Source of the DNA: Plumapathes pennacea
Taxonomy: Eukaryota; Cnidaria; Anthozoa; Antipatharia; Myriopathidae
Direction: 5' to 3'
Length of the DNA stretch: 64,000 bases
NCBI GenBank assembly: GCA_964036295.1
Contig: OZ038464.1
Coordinates: 16,236,443 to 16,300,442 of the forward strand
Part shown: positions 25,101 to 35,900 of the stretch, one piece after another
Layout: every line of letters starts with the position of its first letter
Position numbering within the stretch: position 1 is the first letter of the stretch
Notes under the pieces: model-generated
What the model was told of the DNA's origin: nothing
The model's input: only the letters and a program-made list of their open reading frames with translations
Database searches by the model: none
Translations under genes and position numbers: made by a program

Positions 25101-28100
25101 TTCATAAAGCGTCATAGATTCGAATCCCGCGAGAGCCCAGAAATTTTAACCTGTTTATGTTTGCCACTGAGACGGCTTCATGACTACGAAGGTCAATTCC
25201 ACTGCACGAACTTGGTTTGTTTTTGTAAATGTTGCAAACAATCGTATAAGCGACACGTATTTTTTTTTTTTTTTTTTTTTTTTTTGAAGCTATTTGCAAT
25301 ATGCAAATAGCTTCTATGTCGGCGTTTGGGCGATAGTTGAACAGCCGTTCGGCCCATCTCATTAGGTCATTAAAATGCTCCCCCTCTAGGTGGCAAAAAC
25401 TACTGAGGGGGGAGGAGCATGAAATGTTATCCATGTAAAAGCCGCCGTGGTACAGGTCCTGTGAGAAAGTTTGTCTTTTATTATCTACTTAACACAAAGA
25501 ATGCACAGAGAGATTTCCAGTAAAGGGTTTCCGTGCTAATGTTATAACTTTGCGACAGAATGTTAGAAGCTAAATTACCTCTCCAGGGAGGGGTTTTCTA
25601 AATATAATTGGCTCTCTCGCACGTGGAAATTCAAGGCATTATTTAATGGCGGCTGTGAGCGTTGCCGATTCTTTGGTTGCATGTGGAAATCTGCTCCCCC
25701 TTCAGCCCCCGGCTGACATATCTGTAGTATCTGGCAAACAGGCGACACAGATTCACATTTAGAGCGACATTTCTGGACACATTTGCGAATATACGCTCCG
25801 CTCACAAAAGAAGGAACACAGCTGTATGGTGTGACCATGACATATGTTTTGGCAAAGGTAAAAGCTTATTCCGAGTTTTTTTGCGTTCGCTGATATGTTT
25901 GTTGACACATGATTTCATGCCATAATTGCAAATGCAGATAGACTGTGGTATGTCTGAGTTGTTTGTTTATAAAATTGTTTCGAGCGGATTCTGTCACTAA
26001 TGAAAAATCGACAAGAAATTTTACTGTGAATCCTTTTCACCACCATTCGAATAGCACGAGAAACAGGTTTGTTCGGCTGGAGTGTGTTACGTTATGAAAC
26101 TATTATAACGAGTCAAAATCTGGTTTACCTCGCATGATATGTTTGTTGACACATGATTTCATGACCAGATCGACTGTGGTTTGTCTGAGTTGTTTGTTTA
26201 CAAAAATTGTCTCTAGCGGGTTTTGTCGCTAATGAAAAATCGACTGAAAAGTCGACAGGAAATTTTACTGTGAATCTATTTCACCACCGTTCGAAGAGCA
26301 CGAGAAAAAGGTTTGTTTGGCTGGAGTGTGTTACGTTAATACGAAACTACTATAACGAGTCAACGTCTGGCTTACCTCGCAGAAATTTACAAAACGACTT
26401 GAAATATTTTGGCAAGCTATACTTTCCTCCTTTTATGTCGATCAGCTCAAAATAATCATATAATAAACTGTCATGTTTGTGCATTTGTGTTTGGTCATGC
26501 ATAGTACGTAGCTGGCATAGTAGAACATAGTGTAAAACCCCGATCAAACGGTGATAATATGCGATGACAGTTCGTGCCCCGTTGTAACACGAACTAGCTA
26601 TCATAGACTATCATCAACTAGCAAATAGCTTCACGTACGCTTTGCGGACCTATGTTTTTTTTGGCCCTTCGATCACCTTATTTTTGAGTCAGCGGTCATT
26701 GCACAGAACTGTGCCTATGACGGCAAATCCAAATAAAAAATTTCGTAGTTTGTGTAACTGAACGCTTGTAAAACCTTTAGATTTAGCCAAGAAACTTGCT
26801 ACTCAAGTACAAGTTAGTTTGATACATTTACTAAAACAAAAGAAAACCGGGGCTTGCACTGACACGAGATCAAATTTAATCTCGAGTTTGTAACGACGAC
26901 GAACGCTGACCAATGGACGTGACGTCAAGAACGTATTTCCACGGTGCCGTAGTAATTGTATTCAAACTCTACGTTTACAGCTAAGCCTGAGGTGCAACTG
27001 TCCCCACTACGGATAGGGGAGCTTATCAGCAGTGTGCGCGAAGACTGCACGGCAACAGGATACCCGAAACCTAACATAACTTGGTATTTTAATGGTAAAG
27101 TTCTGAAAAATGGAGCAATGTTTAACTCAGTCGTAATTAAACAAACAACACCATCACCATCACCGAGAACGAGCGAGAGGTCGGCTCTGGCATTGCTAGT
27201 TATTGTTCGCAATCACAGCGGTAATTACACATGCGAAGCAACGAACGAAATGGGAAGCAGCAGACAAACCTTGCAGCTTTTACTGAAAGGTAAGTAAACG
27301 TGAACGCGGAAAGAAAGAAAGTTTCACCCACAAATAATAAATGCAGAAATTAAGTAGAAACTGGAATTTGATACTTTGGGCTTTCTCAACAGATTTATTC
27401 CACGATGCCTTGCATCTTGCAGGCTAGAGGCAAATCAGTTACTTTCGCTGAAAGATTTCCAGGTCAAAATGAAATTGATCCAAGGAACATACATTTATTT
27501 CTTGGTGGTTGAGAATTCCTTTAATTCAGGTTCTGAAAGCTTAAGATCAGAAATTTAGAAAATTCCTCTTAACTGATCTTTCTTCAGTTCTTTCGTTTTC
27601 TCTCCTGCTTTAGTCTACCTTTTTACGTAAGTTCCAATAGATTAGCCCGAACTTGCAGTATTTTGCGGTTCTTACAGGTGAACCCAAGGTCAGTCCTGGT
27701 GGTATTCGGGTAATACGTGAAAGCGGAAATGCAACGCTTGCATGTGAAGGAGAAAAACTGCTCCACCACGACTCAGACGTAGTTTTTTCCTGGGATTTCG
27801 AAGGAACAACAATTCCTAAGAACAGTGCTCACTACAAACAGAGCACTAATCGTGTTCCATGGAAACATATTGTTCATATGAAACTGGCGATCCTGAATGC
27901 TTCCACTGGTGATGCCGGTCTATACAATTGCCACGTGAAAAACAGCGTCAAACAATCAAGTGGAAAAGTGCGCTTGGTTGTTGTAAGTAAAGGTGAGAGA
28001 ACGTCTTAACTCTTGTATTGGGGTGATATATAAGTCACACATATTAAAAGGCCATTTCCGAGATGCATGCCTGTTGCCTTTGTTTCAAAACGAGGTCTAG

Positions 28101-30882
28101 TGCGAATCCTTTCTTATGACAATTAGTTTTCATTTTCATGCAAATTAAACTTATTTTCGTAAGAAAGGTTTCGCACTAGGCCTCGGTCTGAAACAGAGGC
28201 AACAGGCATCTCGGAAATGGCCCATTCGTGTGAGCAAAGTGGGCAAAAGGCGGCTGAAAGTAGATTAGCTAGATTTTGTCAGGATGCTCTTACTATATAC
28301 TTATTTTTCAAAATAAAGAAAAATCATTACATCAGAAAAACAGGAAAATAGTTCTTAGACTATCATAACTAATCGAAAAGAAAATAATTCCTCTGTACGT
28401 TATTAAGGCAAACGGCTCTCAGAGCAAAACACGCTTTCCACAGTGGTGACAAGCCCTTGAGGGACCGTAAATATAAACCTACATAATGGGAGAATCTTTC
28501 AGTGCTGTGATCTGTCAGCCTCTACCATATATCACTGACCCAATGATTATACATGATCATTGTAAAGCGTGTTTAACATATTTCTAATACAATTTGCGTT
28601 ATTATAGAATAATCATTCATTCATCACTCATACTGCTGTCGTTCCATGCCTCAGACATTAAACCGAAAGCCAGGATCGTAGGGCCAAATGAAAAGGCAGT
28701 AAAGCTTGGATCAAACGTCACTCTTTGGTGTGAAATATCCTACCCCGCCTACCTGAAGACGGTGAACATGTCCTGGTCAAATAGCACAGCTAAATACAAC
28801 GTCCATGAAAAGAATGCAGAGGACCTAACCTCAAGATCCTTTGTACTTTCCCTGGATTTTGTGAACATTACTCGTCAGGATTTGGGTTCTTATACGTGTC
28901 AAATAAACACTTCCATTGGCAGTTCTGTTGCTCGACTTCAAGTGATACTTCTGCAAGGTGTGGATTAGACAAAGGTCCTGTTTTTAAAAGCTCGATTATG
29001 AGCTGTTAGTAATCAAAGAAAAGCCAATTTCACCAGTCTTTCAATCTCCTGGCAAACAAATTAATCTTGGTGTCTGATCATAGACGCCAAAACTAAAGTC
29101 TTTTAGTGTGGGGAGTGACGCCTTCCGTTTTGTGGCTCACAGAAGACAAAAGAAACTAGACCTAATATTTATTAGTTCAGCTTGAAAGAACTCAGCCCAA
29201 AATGCGACAAACTGAAAATTCTAGTTAGTCTCATTAATCTTGTGGACCAAAATACCGTAATCACAGGATGCCCACTTAACAGAACCGTCAAATTTGATCG
29301 TCAAAAAAGTCAGCGAAAATAGAACTGGTGAGAATGCCACTTCACTCAGCGTATGTCGTTTTCATCACGTGACGGACTTGCACTTGAACACAGGTTATGA
29401 ACTCAAAACCCATCTTTCTTTATAACTGCTTGAGTTGCTGCATGAACGATCACTTTAACTGGTCTTCTGTACCCAAATTTCGTGTAGTCTAAGTTTGCTA
29501 TTTGCTTGTTTACGTTTTATGACATCAGTCATACGATGGAAAGAATTATATTCATCTGTCTTCTTCCCTCACCCCTACCCCCCCCCCCCCCCTCCCCCTC
29601 TCTATTTTCTAACAGGAGTTGAAACGCTGAGTCAAGACACTTCTGATAACAGCTTGGTGATGTTGGCACTTATCGTTACAGCAGGGACTGTGTCAGGTCT
29701 AACTGGCGCGATTTGGGCGTTTCGCCTCTGGCGCAAGAAGAACAATCAATACCTCGGTATGTTATGCGTACATTAAGGCCCCGTTTACACTTGAAAACTG
29801 TTTCGGATACAAAGTATCCGGATACAAAGTTCCCACTCTCGATTCCGGATTTGTTTTCTCTCCGGAGTCAATAAAAATGATCCCGGATTCATAAAAACCA
29901 GTGTAAACGCTTTTAAAAATCCGGAAACAAATGCCTCGAATCCGGATAAATTCGCTCTAGTGTAAACGGGGCCTAAGTGGTTTATCTTCCGTCAAACTAA
30001 ACTCAGGGCGCGTACTTTTGGAACTGTTGGCCGTATATTTCTATTCCGAGATACGAATAACAAAATACCAATTCCCAAAAGGGCAGACGTTGCACTATTC
30101 TGAAAGCAGAATAGCCGATCGACGTGACAAAAATTGACGTGCTGAGACCGAGAAATGCTGGGTATCACCCGATGTGCGCGGGCGCGTAATTTTCCCGCCA
30201 GAATACAGGAGGATGTTTTCATTTGACAGTGGAAATTTTTTTGCTTGTATGAAAATAGGCCAAATTTAAAAAATTGCAAATGGACTGTTCTTCATTACCA
30301 AGCAATTGGGGAAAGAATATTCAGAAAATTGGAGGATTTTGTAAACGTCCGCCATGTTGGTGTACAGTTAATGTGTATCTTAATTTTAATTGATCCTAAT
30401 TGTGTAAACCAATACTAACCTCACTCTTCCATGCAGGTCCCATAAACAACAAGGAGTTCAAATACGACGTGTTCATCACCTTCAGTGGCAAAGACTTCGC
30501 TTGGGTCAAGGCAAAGCTGATCCCTCTACTGGAGAAGCATAGTGTGGAATACTGCATCCACAACAGAGACTTTGAACTTGGCAAGACAATCTTGGACAAC
30601 ATGGCCGACAGCGTGTACAAGAGTAAGAAGGTACTGGCGGTTATGTCTAGGAACTACATGGACAGTAAGTATTGTCGAGGCGAGCTGGAAATGGCGCTGT
30701 ACAGGAGCACGGAGATGGGTGATTCGTCTGTCATTGTTATACGGATCGACAATATTGAGAAGGATAAGCTACCAAAGGCCCTGCGAAACCGAACGTTCCT
30801 TGATTATTATGATGAAACAGAAAGGAAAACCTGGGCAGCGAGGATCATGAAACATCTGACTCAAACATCAATTAAGATCTGA
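22136..30882 (+). CDS. Ig-TIR receptor gene A (IL-1R-like: four Ig, TM, TIR)
   Basis: Predicted single-pass immune receptor of 616 aa. Exons: 22136-22196 (signal peptide, MIFVPALLLLMQ...), 24698-24973 (Ig1, aa 21-112), 26981-27289 (Ig2, 113-215), 27678-27992 (Ig3, 216-320), 28655-28957 (Ig4, 321-421), 29616-29756 (TM near aa 435-457, then basic RLWRKKNN), 30437-30882 (TIR, 469-616). Each Ig exon has the Cys...Trp...YxC pattern (LNCSV/YWYN/YRCQA; TWYF/YTCEA; SWDF/YNCHV; MSWSN/YTCQI). The TIR exon shows box 1 YDVFITFSGKDF, BB loop NRDFELGK, SKYCRGELEMAL and FLDYY. All exons are GT-AG and phase 1, giving one uninterrupted frame. The Ig4 donor (GTGTGG) is weak. Ig-TIR architecture is known from IL-1 receptors and cnidarian IL-1R-like proteins; ligand and adaptor are unknown. 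Expression is not shown by sequence. Confidence 0.92.
23788..24120. repeat. Minisatellite, about 8 diverged units of 43-52 bp, in intron 1 of gene A
   Basis: The unit resembles AACCAACATACACCCTTTTG followed by TCATCACGGTCAGTTGGTCA. The copies are diverged from each other. No splice signal or gene is associated. Confidence 0.88.
24317..24419. repeat. Long hairpin upstream of the Ig1 exon of gene A
   Basis: The left arm GTGCAATACGGC...AGTATTTTTACGAGTC...TTTTATTTTTTCG is mirrored by CGAGAAAAAATAAAAC...GACGAGTAAAAATAC...GCCGTATTGCAC, around a loop of about 13 nt (AGCCTGCTTCAGG). Related GTGCAATACG motifs recur to 24590. Confidence 0.88.
28050..28222. repeat. Foldback MITE between Ig3 and Ig4 of gene A
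   Basis: Arms of about 70 bp begin GGCCATTTCCGAGATGC and end with the inverse GCATCTCGGAAATGGCC. Absent from the corresponding introns of B, C and D. Confidence 0.85.
29778..29972. repeat. MITE with GGCCCCGTTTACACT ends and TAA target duplication
   Basis: Ends GGCCCCGTTTACACT / AGTGTAAACGGGGCC are exact inverses, flanked by TAA on both sides. The 3-bp TAA duplication is typical of PIF/Harbinger-type elements. It starts 21 bp after the TM exon donor of gene A. Confidence 0.85.
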
Positions 30883-30928
30883 CGCAATGGGATCAGGAGC
30901 GGATCCAGACAGTTTACGAACCGGGGCC

Positions 30929-30934
30929 AATAAA
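30929..30934 (+). terminator. Candidate poly(A) signal of gene A inside a MITE end
   Basis: AATAAA 47 nt after the TIR stop codon. The motif belongs to the GGGGCCAATAAACATTTACA end of a MITE family also found at 57621-57853 and 61246-61490. Confidence 0.5.
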
Positions 30935-31200
30935 CATTTACAAGTTGGACCTAAGCTTCATTCAAACACCACTAAATAACAGTGAACTTTTATCCGGCAG
31001 AAGTTTGCGAAACGTTACAGAAACAGGTCTCAAGTGCATGGTTCCAAGAACATTTGTCCATAGTGTGTTTGTGTGGGAAAACTGATCCGACTCGTAAACT
31101 ACAATTATAAACGTTTCACCGAATTCTATTGGTCACATTTTTGGAATTTTGTCCGAAAATGGCGGCATTTTAGAAAACCAAATCCAAACATTTCAGTTAA

Positions 31201-31722
31201 AGTGCCTATAAACCTTCAGACGTTACGTTTTTATATGAAAGTAGGAAATAATCTAAACAACTTATGGCCAAGGAAACTCCGCTCCGAAGCGTTTTTATAT
31301 ATTTTTCCGCCCGGCAAACATGCGATTTTGACCGCCATTTTGAATCTGACCGCGCAAAGTTTTTCGATCGAGGGCCTGGGTTATGACGTCAGAGGAGGGA
31401 CTCGTTTCTTGTCAAACAAAACTTTCACACAGATTTTGCAGTTGGTGAGGTGAGAATTATGCCTCATAAATGTGTTGTCGAGAAAAACGTAACCAATGGA
31501 AAAAAACAACTAAGGCAAAGAGACGCCAAAGCGATGCCAGTCCCTTCTCTGACGTCACAGACCCAGTCTCCCATGTCGCTCGGTCAAGATTTCGGAATTC
31601 TGAATTCAACCGCGTGAAAAAAGTATAAGAACGCTTCGGAACGGAGTTTCTTTGAGTCTAAGTTGCTTAGATCACTTCCTACTTTCATATAAAAACGTAA
31701 CGTCTGAAGGTTTATAGGCACT
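31201..31722. mobile_element. 522-bp non-autonomous element with TTAA duplications
   Basis: Inverted ends begin AGTGCCTATAAACCTTCAGA and extend for about 46 bp through CGTTACGTTTTTATATGAAA. TTAA sits directly outside both ends, as for piggyBac-type elements. No transposase frame is visible. Confidence 0.85.
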
Positions 31723-31970
31723 TTAAGTGAACTCTAAACGTTCGCTGATATTTAGGAGCCACTCCCACCATTAATTCATTGCGCGCCCAGCAGCAGTCGG
31801 CGGCCATTTTCGCGTATATTACGAAAATGGCGGCTATCAATTATTTTTGTTTCTAGTTCTTTTTCCTGCGTAAAAATTGGCTTGAACGTGAATAAATTTA
31901 TTATACATGACAGAGCAGTAGGATCCAGACCGAATGGGTGACCAACAAGTGCCAAAGCTCTCTGACGATA

Positions 31971-32098
31971 ATGCATAGATCAATTCCAGCTGTAACCATC
32001 CCCCCCCCCCCCCCGGGCAACCCCGGGGATTTCTCAGACCTGGTTGCCCTGGGTCGGCCCGGGGGGAGTTGGTAAAAGCTGGAATTGATTGATGCATA
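31971..32098. repeat. GC-rich foldback element
   Basis: ATGCATAGATCAATTCCAGCT at the left is mirrored by AGCTGGAATTGATTGATGCAT at the right. The middle holds a C16 run and CCCCGGGG-type palindromes. Confidence 0.75.
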
Positions 32099-32126
32099 AC
32101 ATAAAACACCGGCACGCAAAGCATAA

Positions 32127-32617
32127 AGCCCCATGCACACGAGCAAGTTTTCTATGACAAGTTTTCTGTGACAATTTTTTTTTGCTCGTGTACATGAGAA
32201 AATTTGGGCAAATTTCCTGTGACAAATGCATTTGCTGAAAAGCTGGCGTGCTAGCTTTTTTATGACAAGGAAAACTTGTCACATGTGAAATTTGATCGTG
32301 TACACGAAAACTTGTCAAAGTTTTTCGGAAATCTTTAGTTCCCATGTCTTCATTTGCAAGCGTGTTCGCACGGTCAAGATGGCGGCATCCACAACATTGA
32401 CAACAAAGTCTTCGAATAAGCCAAATAATGCAGTTAGCCCCTTGCTGGAGGCTTTGAGATCACGCGAAAAGTTTATGGAAGTCAAAGTCAGAAGGAAAAG
32501 AAACAACGAAAATTTGTCAAAAAACTTGTGAAAAAAAAAGTTGCTCGATCGTATACACGGGCAAATCATTTGTCACAGAAAACTTGTCATAGAAAACTTG
32601 CTCGTGTGCATGGGGCT
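32127..32617. mobile_element. 491-bp MITE with TAA target duplication and a small ORF
   Basis: Ends AGCCCCATGCACACGAGCAA and the inverse TTGCTCGTGTGCATGGGGCT, with TAA on both flanks (PIF/Harbinger-like). Internally, 32379-32531 encodes a 50-residue basic peptide starting MAASTTLTTKSSNK, possibly a remnant of an element-encoded protein. Confidence 0.8.
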
Positions 32618-32760
32618 TAAATGGCGAGAGCTAATAAAAGGCACTGAGCCGCTCCAAATTGTCAATGGTCATAACCATAGGATAGGAAAAACAGTGAATT
32701 TGAAACGGTTTTGGCTACGTGTTGATTTTAAAAATTGTTTTTATATATTCTGTCAGCTGG

Positions 32761-32912
32761 CCGGAAATCACAAACAACCGCGCCTATTTAATTATTAAAT
32801 GTACATCATTCAAACACTCGGACAACCATCTGTCAGACTGAAGGTTGCCTATTGATTAATCAAAGGTCGGAAACGCACTTGAAGGCGAACGACAAATTGC
32901 TCTTGGGTAGCC
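32761..32912 (+). promoter_or_regulatory. Conserved 5' leader/promoter block of receptor gene B
   Basis: CCGGAAATCACAAACAACCG, the AT-rich TATTTAATTATTAAATG stretch and CATCTGTCAGACTGAAGG match the equivalent block in gene C and, more distantly, A. Confidence 0.5.
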
Positions 32913-35900
32913 ATGATCCTGCCGCTTCTATTGATGCAGACCTCAATATTACTCACAGCAGGTACGGAAAAATATCTAAAGAGCAACGAATTTGACATTT
33001 TGTAGTTGATTGCAGGATCTAAATGTTCTTCATTTTGCATAGCGAGCGTTAAAACTGAATATCATGCAAATTACCTTGGAGTGCGATGAGAAATTTGCAC
33101 ACTACTTCCACGCGCTGACGAACGAATCATGTTTGCCGAGAAAATACTGTGTTCGTGGGTTTGGCTTAATCAAAAGTGCGAATTTTCAAAGTTGTGATGA
33201 CACCCATTCATTTTTAGAAAACACACGAAAATTCGTTATGCAAAGTTGAACAGCAAATTGCTTCTTCAGTTTATTTCATCTATAGTATGGATATGGAAAG
33301 TGTTACATGAAAAAAAAAAACTGCGCCACACTGTATGTCAGTATGATAATTTTTGTACTAATAACATGACCTCGCAAAGGCGAAAGCCGTGCTCAGTGAC
33401 CACAACCTATGTGAGCGAGTGTCGTCCGGTTTTGCACCTGCGATCGCCATGCTTTAGCAAGCGGAACAATCAGCAACTACACAATCCAAGAGAAGAACAC
33501 TAAAGTGACCCGCTGCTCAGTTTTATTGTACGTTTGGTCAGAGTGATGTAAATATCGTTCATCATATATTGACAGCCTCTCTCACTAAAAGGTTTGAAAT
33601 TGCAGCCTAATATGGAGTTCATATGTTGGAGCCATGGAGTTCCCTTATTAGCGAAAGACAATCATTTCTGCTTTGTAGTGACAACGCCGCCGGGGACTCG
33701 CATTATAATGGGAAAAAAAAAACAATTTAATCGCAAATATAGTTGATAAAAGTCAGAGGCGAAGCTCTCGCCCTCAGATTAGCGAAGGACCATTAATCGT
33801 AACACAAGTGAACAAAACCACGAAATAAAGAAAAAAAAAAGTCGTTCGCCTTCGAGATATTCGAATTGACCCCGTCAATCACTGAACAAATTGTACGTAC
33901 TTTATTTTTTGAAGAAATATTCTCGAGAGACACAACTAATTTGCTCGAGCTTTTTAGTGAATGATCACAAGGGACTATACCATAGATAAAACGGAACAAG
34001 CATGGAATAATTTATAGAACATACAATATTATAGTCATTTTATATTAAGGGTTTAGGACAAAAGCATTCTGAGAACTTTTTGTACCACCCGTGTACTCGG
34101 TCCAGTTTTCCTCGGGATTAGTGGATTTATTTATGAGCCGCCGAACACAGAGTTCAGCGTTTCACAAATGAAGGTCCAAGCTGGCATGCTTCCCTGGCCA
34201 GGTTAAATAATAAAACCATGCATTTGATAGAGCGATTTTCAGATGACTGTCGGCAGTAATGATGTGATTGCTCTTGTCCGCTTAATCTTGCGTTTGTTAC
34301 GCTTTCGGATTGGTCCAAAAAGTTGGCAGCATTCTGGACCAATCAGGAACAAAAGCAAAACCGGATCGTGATCTTCTCACGTAAGCAAGCAAGTGGCGAT
34401 CACGTGTTCACGCACGGTAGTTTGAGTTCTTCTTCAAAATAAAACCAAACGCAGATTATCCTCTGATTGCTTAAGTTTCCTAAATGATAAAAAAAGATGT
34501 AGGTGTAATCAAAAACCAAGATTTATCCAGAGTCCTTAACTACGAAACCTTCATCACGCACACTAAAGTTCCACATCTGAACGTATTAATGTTGTCATGG
34601 CTACCAAGAAATATCTCTTTAAAAAGTTTGTTTCAATTTATATAACGAGAAGAAAATGTCCACACTGAAGAGACAAAGTCATCTCGTTGCGATTGTATAT
34701 TGCGACAGTATTCAAGACAAAATGTTTCCTTTTTCTTGTAGGGTCGGATTTGGTAGTCTTGATTAAATCTGTCGGACCTGTCAAGTCGGGAGAGAACGTG
34801 ACCCTGAACTGCTCTGTAGTAACCGGGGTACTCGCCGACAACATTTACTGGTACAATACTGCAGATGTGAATACCAAGATAAAAGTATCGAAAAGTTCCG
34901 TAGCATGGGACAGTCTCGTACTGCACGAGGTGACGCTGAAAGACGCAGGAACCTATGGCTGCCAAGCGAAAAAGGGACTAGAGACAGATTATAATAGATA
35001 CACACTGGACGTGTACGGTAAGATATCACACCATGTCTCGAGCAGAAGTAATGACGTAAAACGAAAGAGTGACCTTCTAAAATGATGGGAGTCTTACGAG
35101 AAATGTTTAAATAGGGCTACCTTCAGCGACAGTCATCCCACTGCGCAACGGGCTATTTAAGTGAGACTCCAATTCACATTATTCTCTAACCCGAGGGAGG
35201 GGGGGGGGGGTGGGGTACTCAATAGGAATCTGGGGGGGTTCCGCTGACTCTATAAAACCCTGACCCTATTCAAGACACAAAAATGGAAATTTTGCTACCC
35301 TGTCTAAGACAAAGTGCTCTAATTTGATACCCTGTTCAAGACTAAGTTTAGATAAGTTAGCCTGCGTTGTACGCGTTTCCACTGGAGCATACGAAGAAAT
35401 CGCGCGAAAATGGCAAGAGCAAAACTGTGGTTGAGGGGGGAGGGGAAGAGGAGAAAATCTTCGGAAAATAACCCTGTTTAAGACACGAAAATGTAAAATT
35501 TGATACCCTGTTTAAGACAGAAGACCCTGAAAATGATACCCTATCGGGCGGAACGTCCCTATATAGGAAATATATGGGAGTACACCACCCCCGGGTTCTC
35601 TAATCACTATGCAGTGAAACGAGAACAAATCTTTTTGACACTAAAGTTACCATCAAACATACAAGAATCAGGAATGGGCATCTCGTTTATTGATAGCCAG
35701 GCTTACAATTTAATGGGCAGTGAAACAGTAGCCATTTAACAATAGATGAGGACTAATACAATATCCATTGATATCTGGCACACAAAAGTAATTCTTAACA
35801 AGGGCAATAATGATTAACTTGCACACTGTAACAAAACTAAAGAAATTTGACGGAAGGTAAACGAGAGATGCCGTCGAGTGACACTTGCTTGTGAAACAGG

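Larger units (their letters stand above)
30883..32760. other. Intergenic region A-B, filled with transposable elements
   Basis: No gene was recognised. It contains a half copy of the GGGGCCAAT MITE with AATAAA (30923-30979), a 522-bp TTAA-flanked element, a GC-rich foldback (31971-32098) and a 491-bp TAA-flanked element. The left boundary of the B/C duplication unit lies at 32629. Confidence 0.75.

Noticed and set aside
30542-30850. Second plus-strand frame inside the TIR exon (also 40669-40977, 50954-51262)
   Set aside because: Out-of-frame shadow of the TIR coding sequence. Its conservation follows from TIR conservation.
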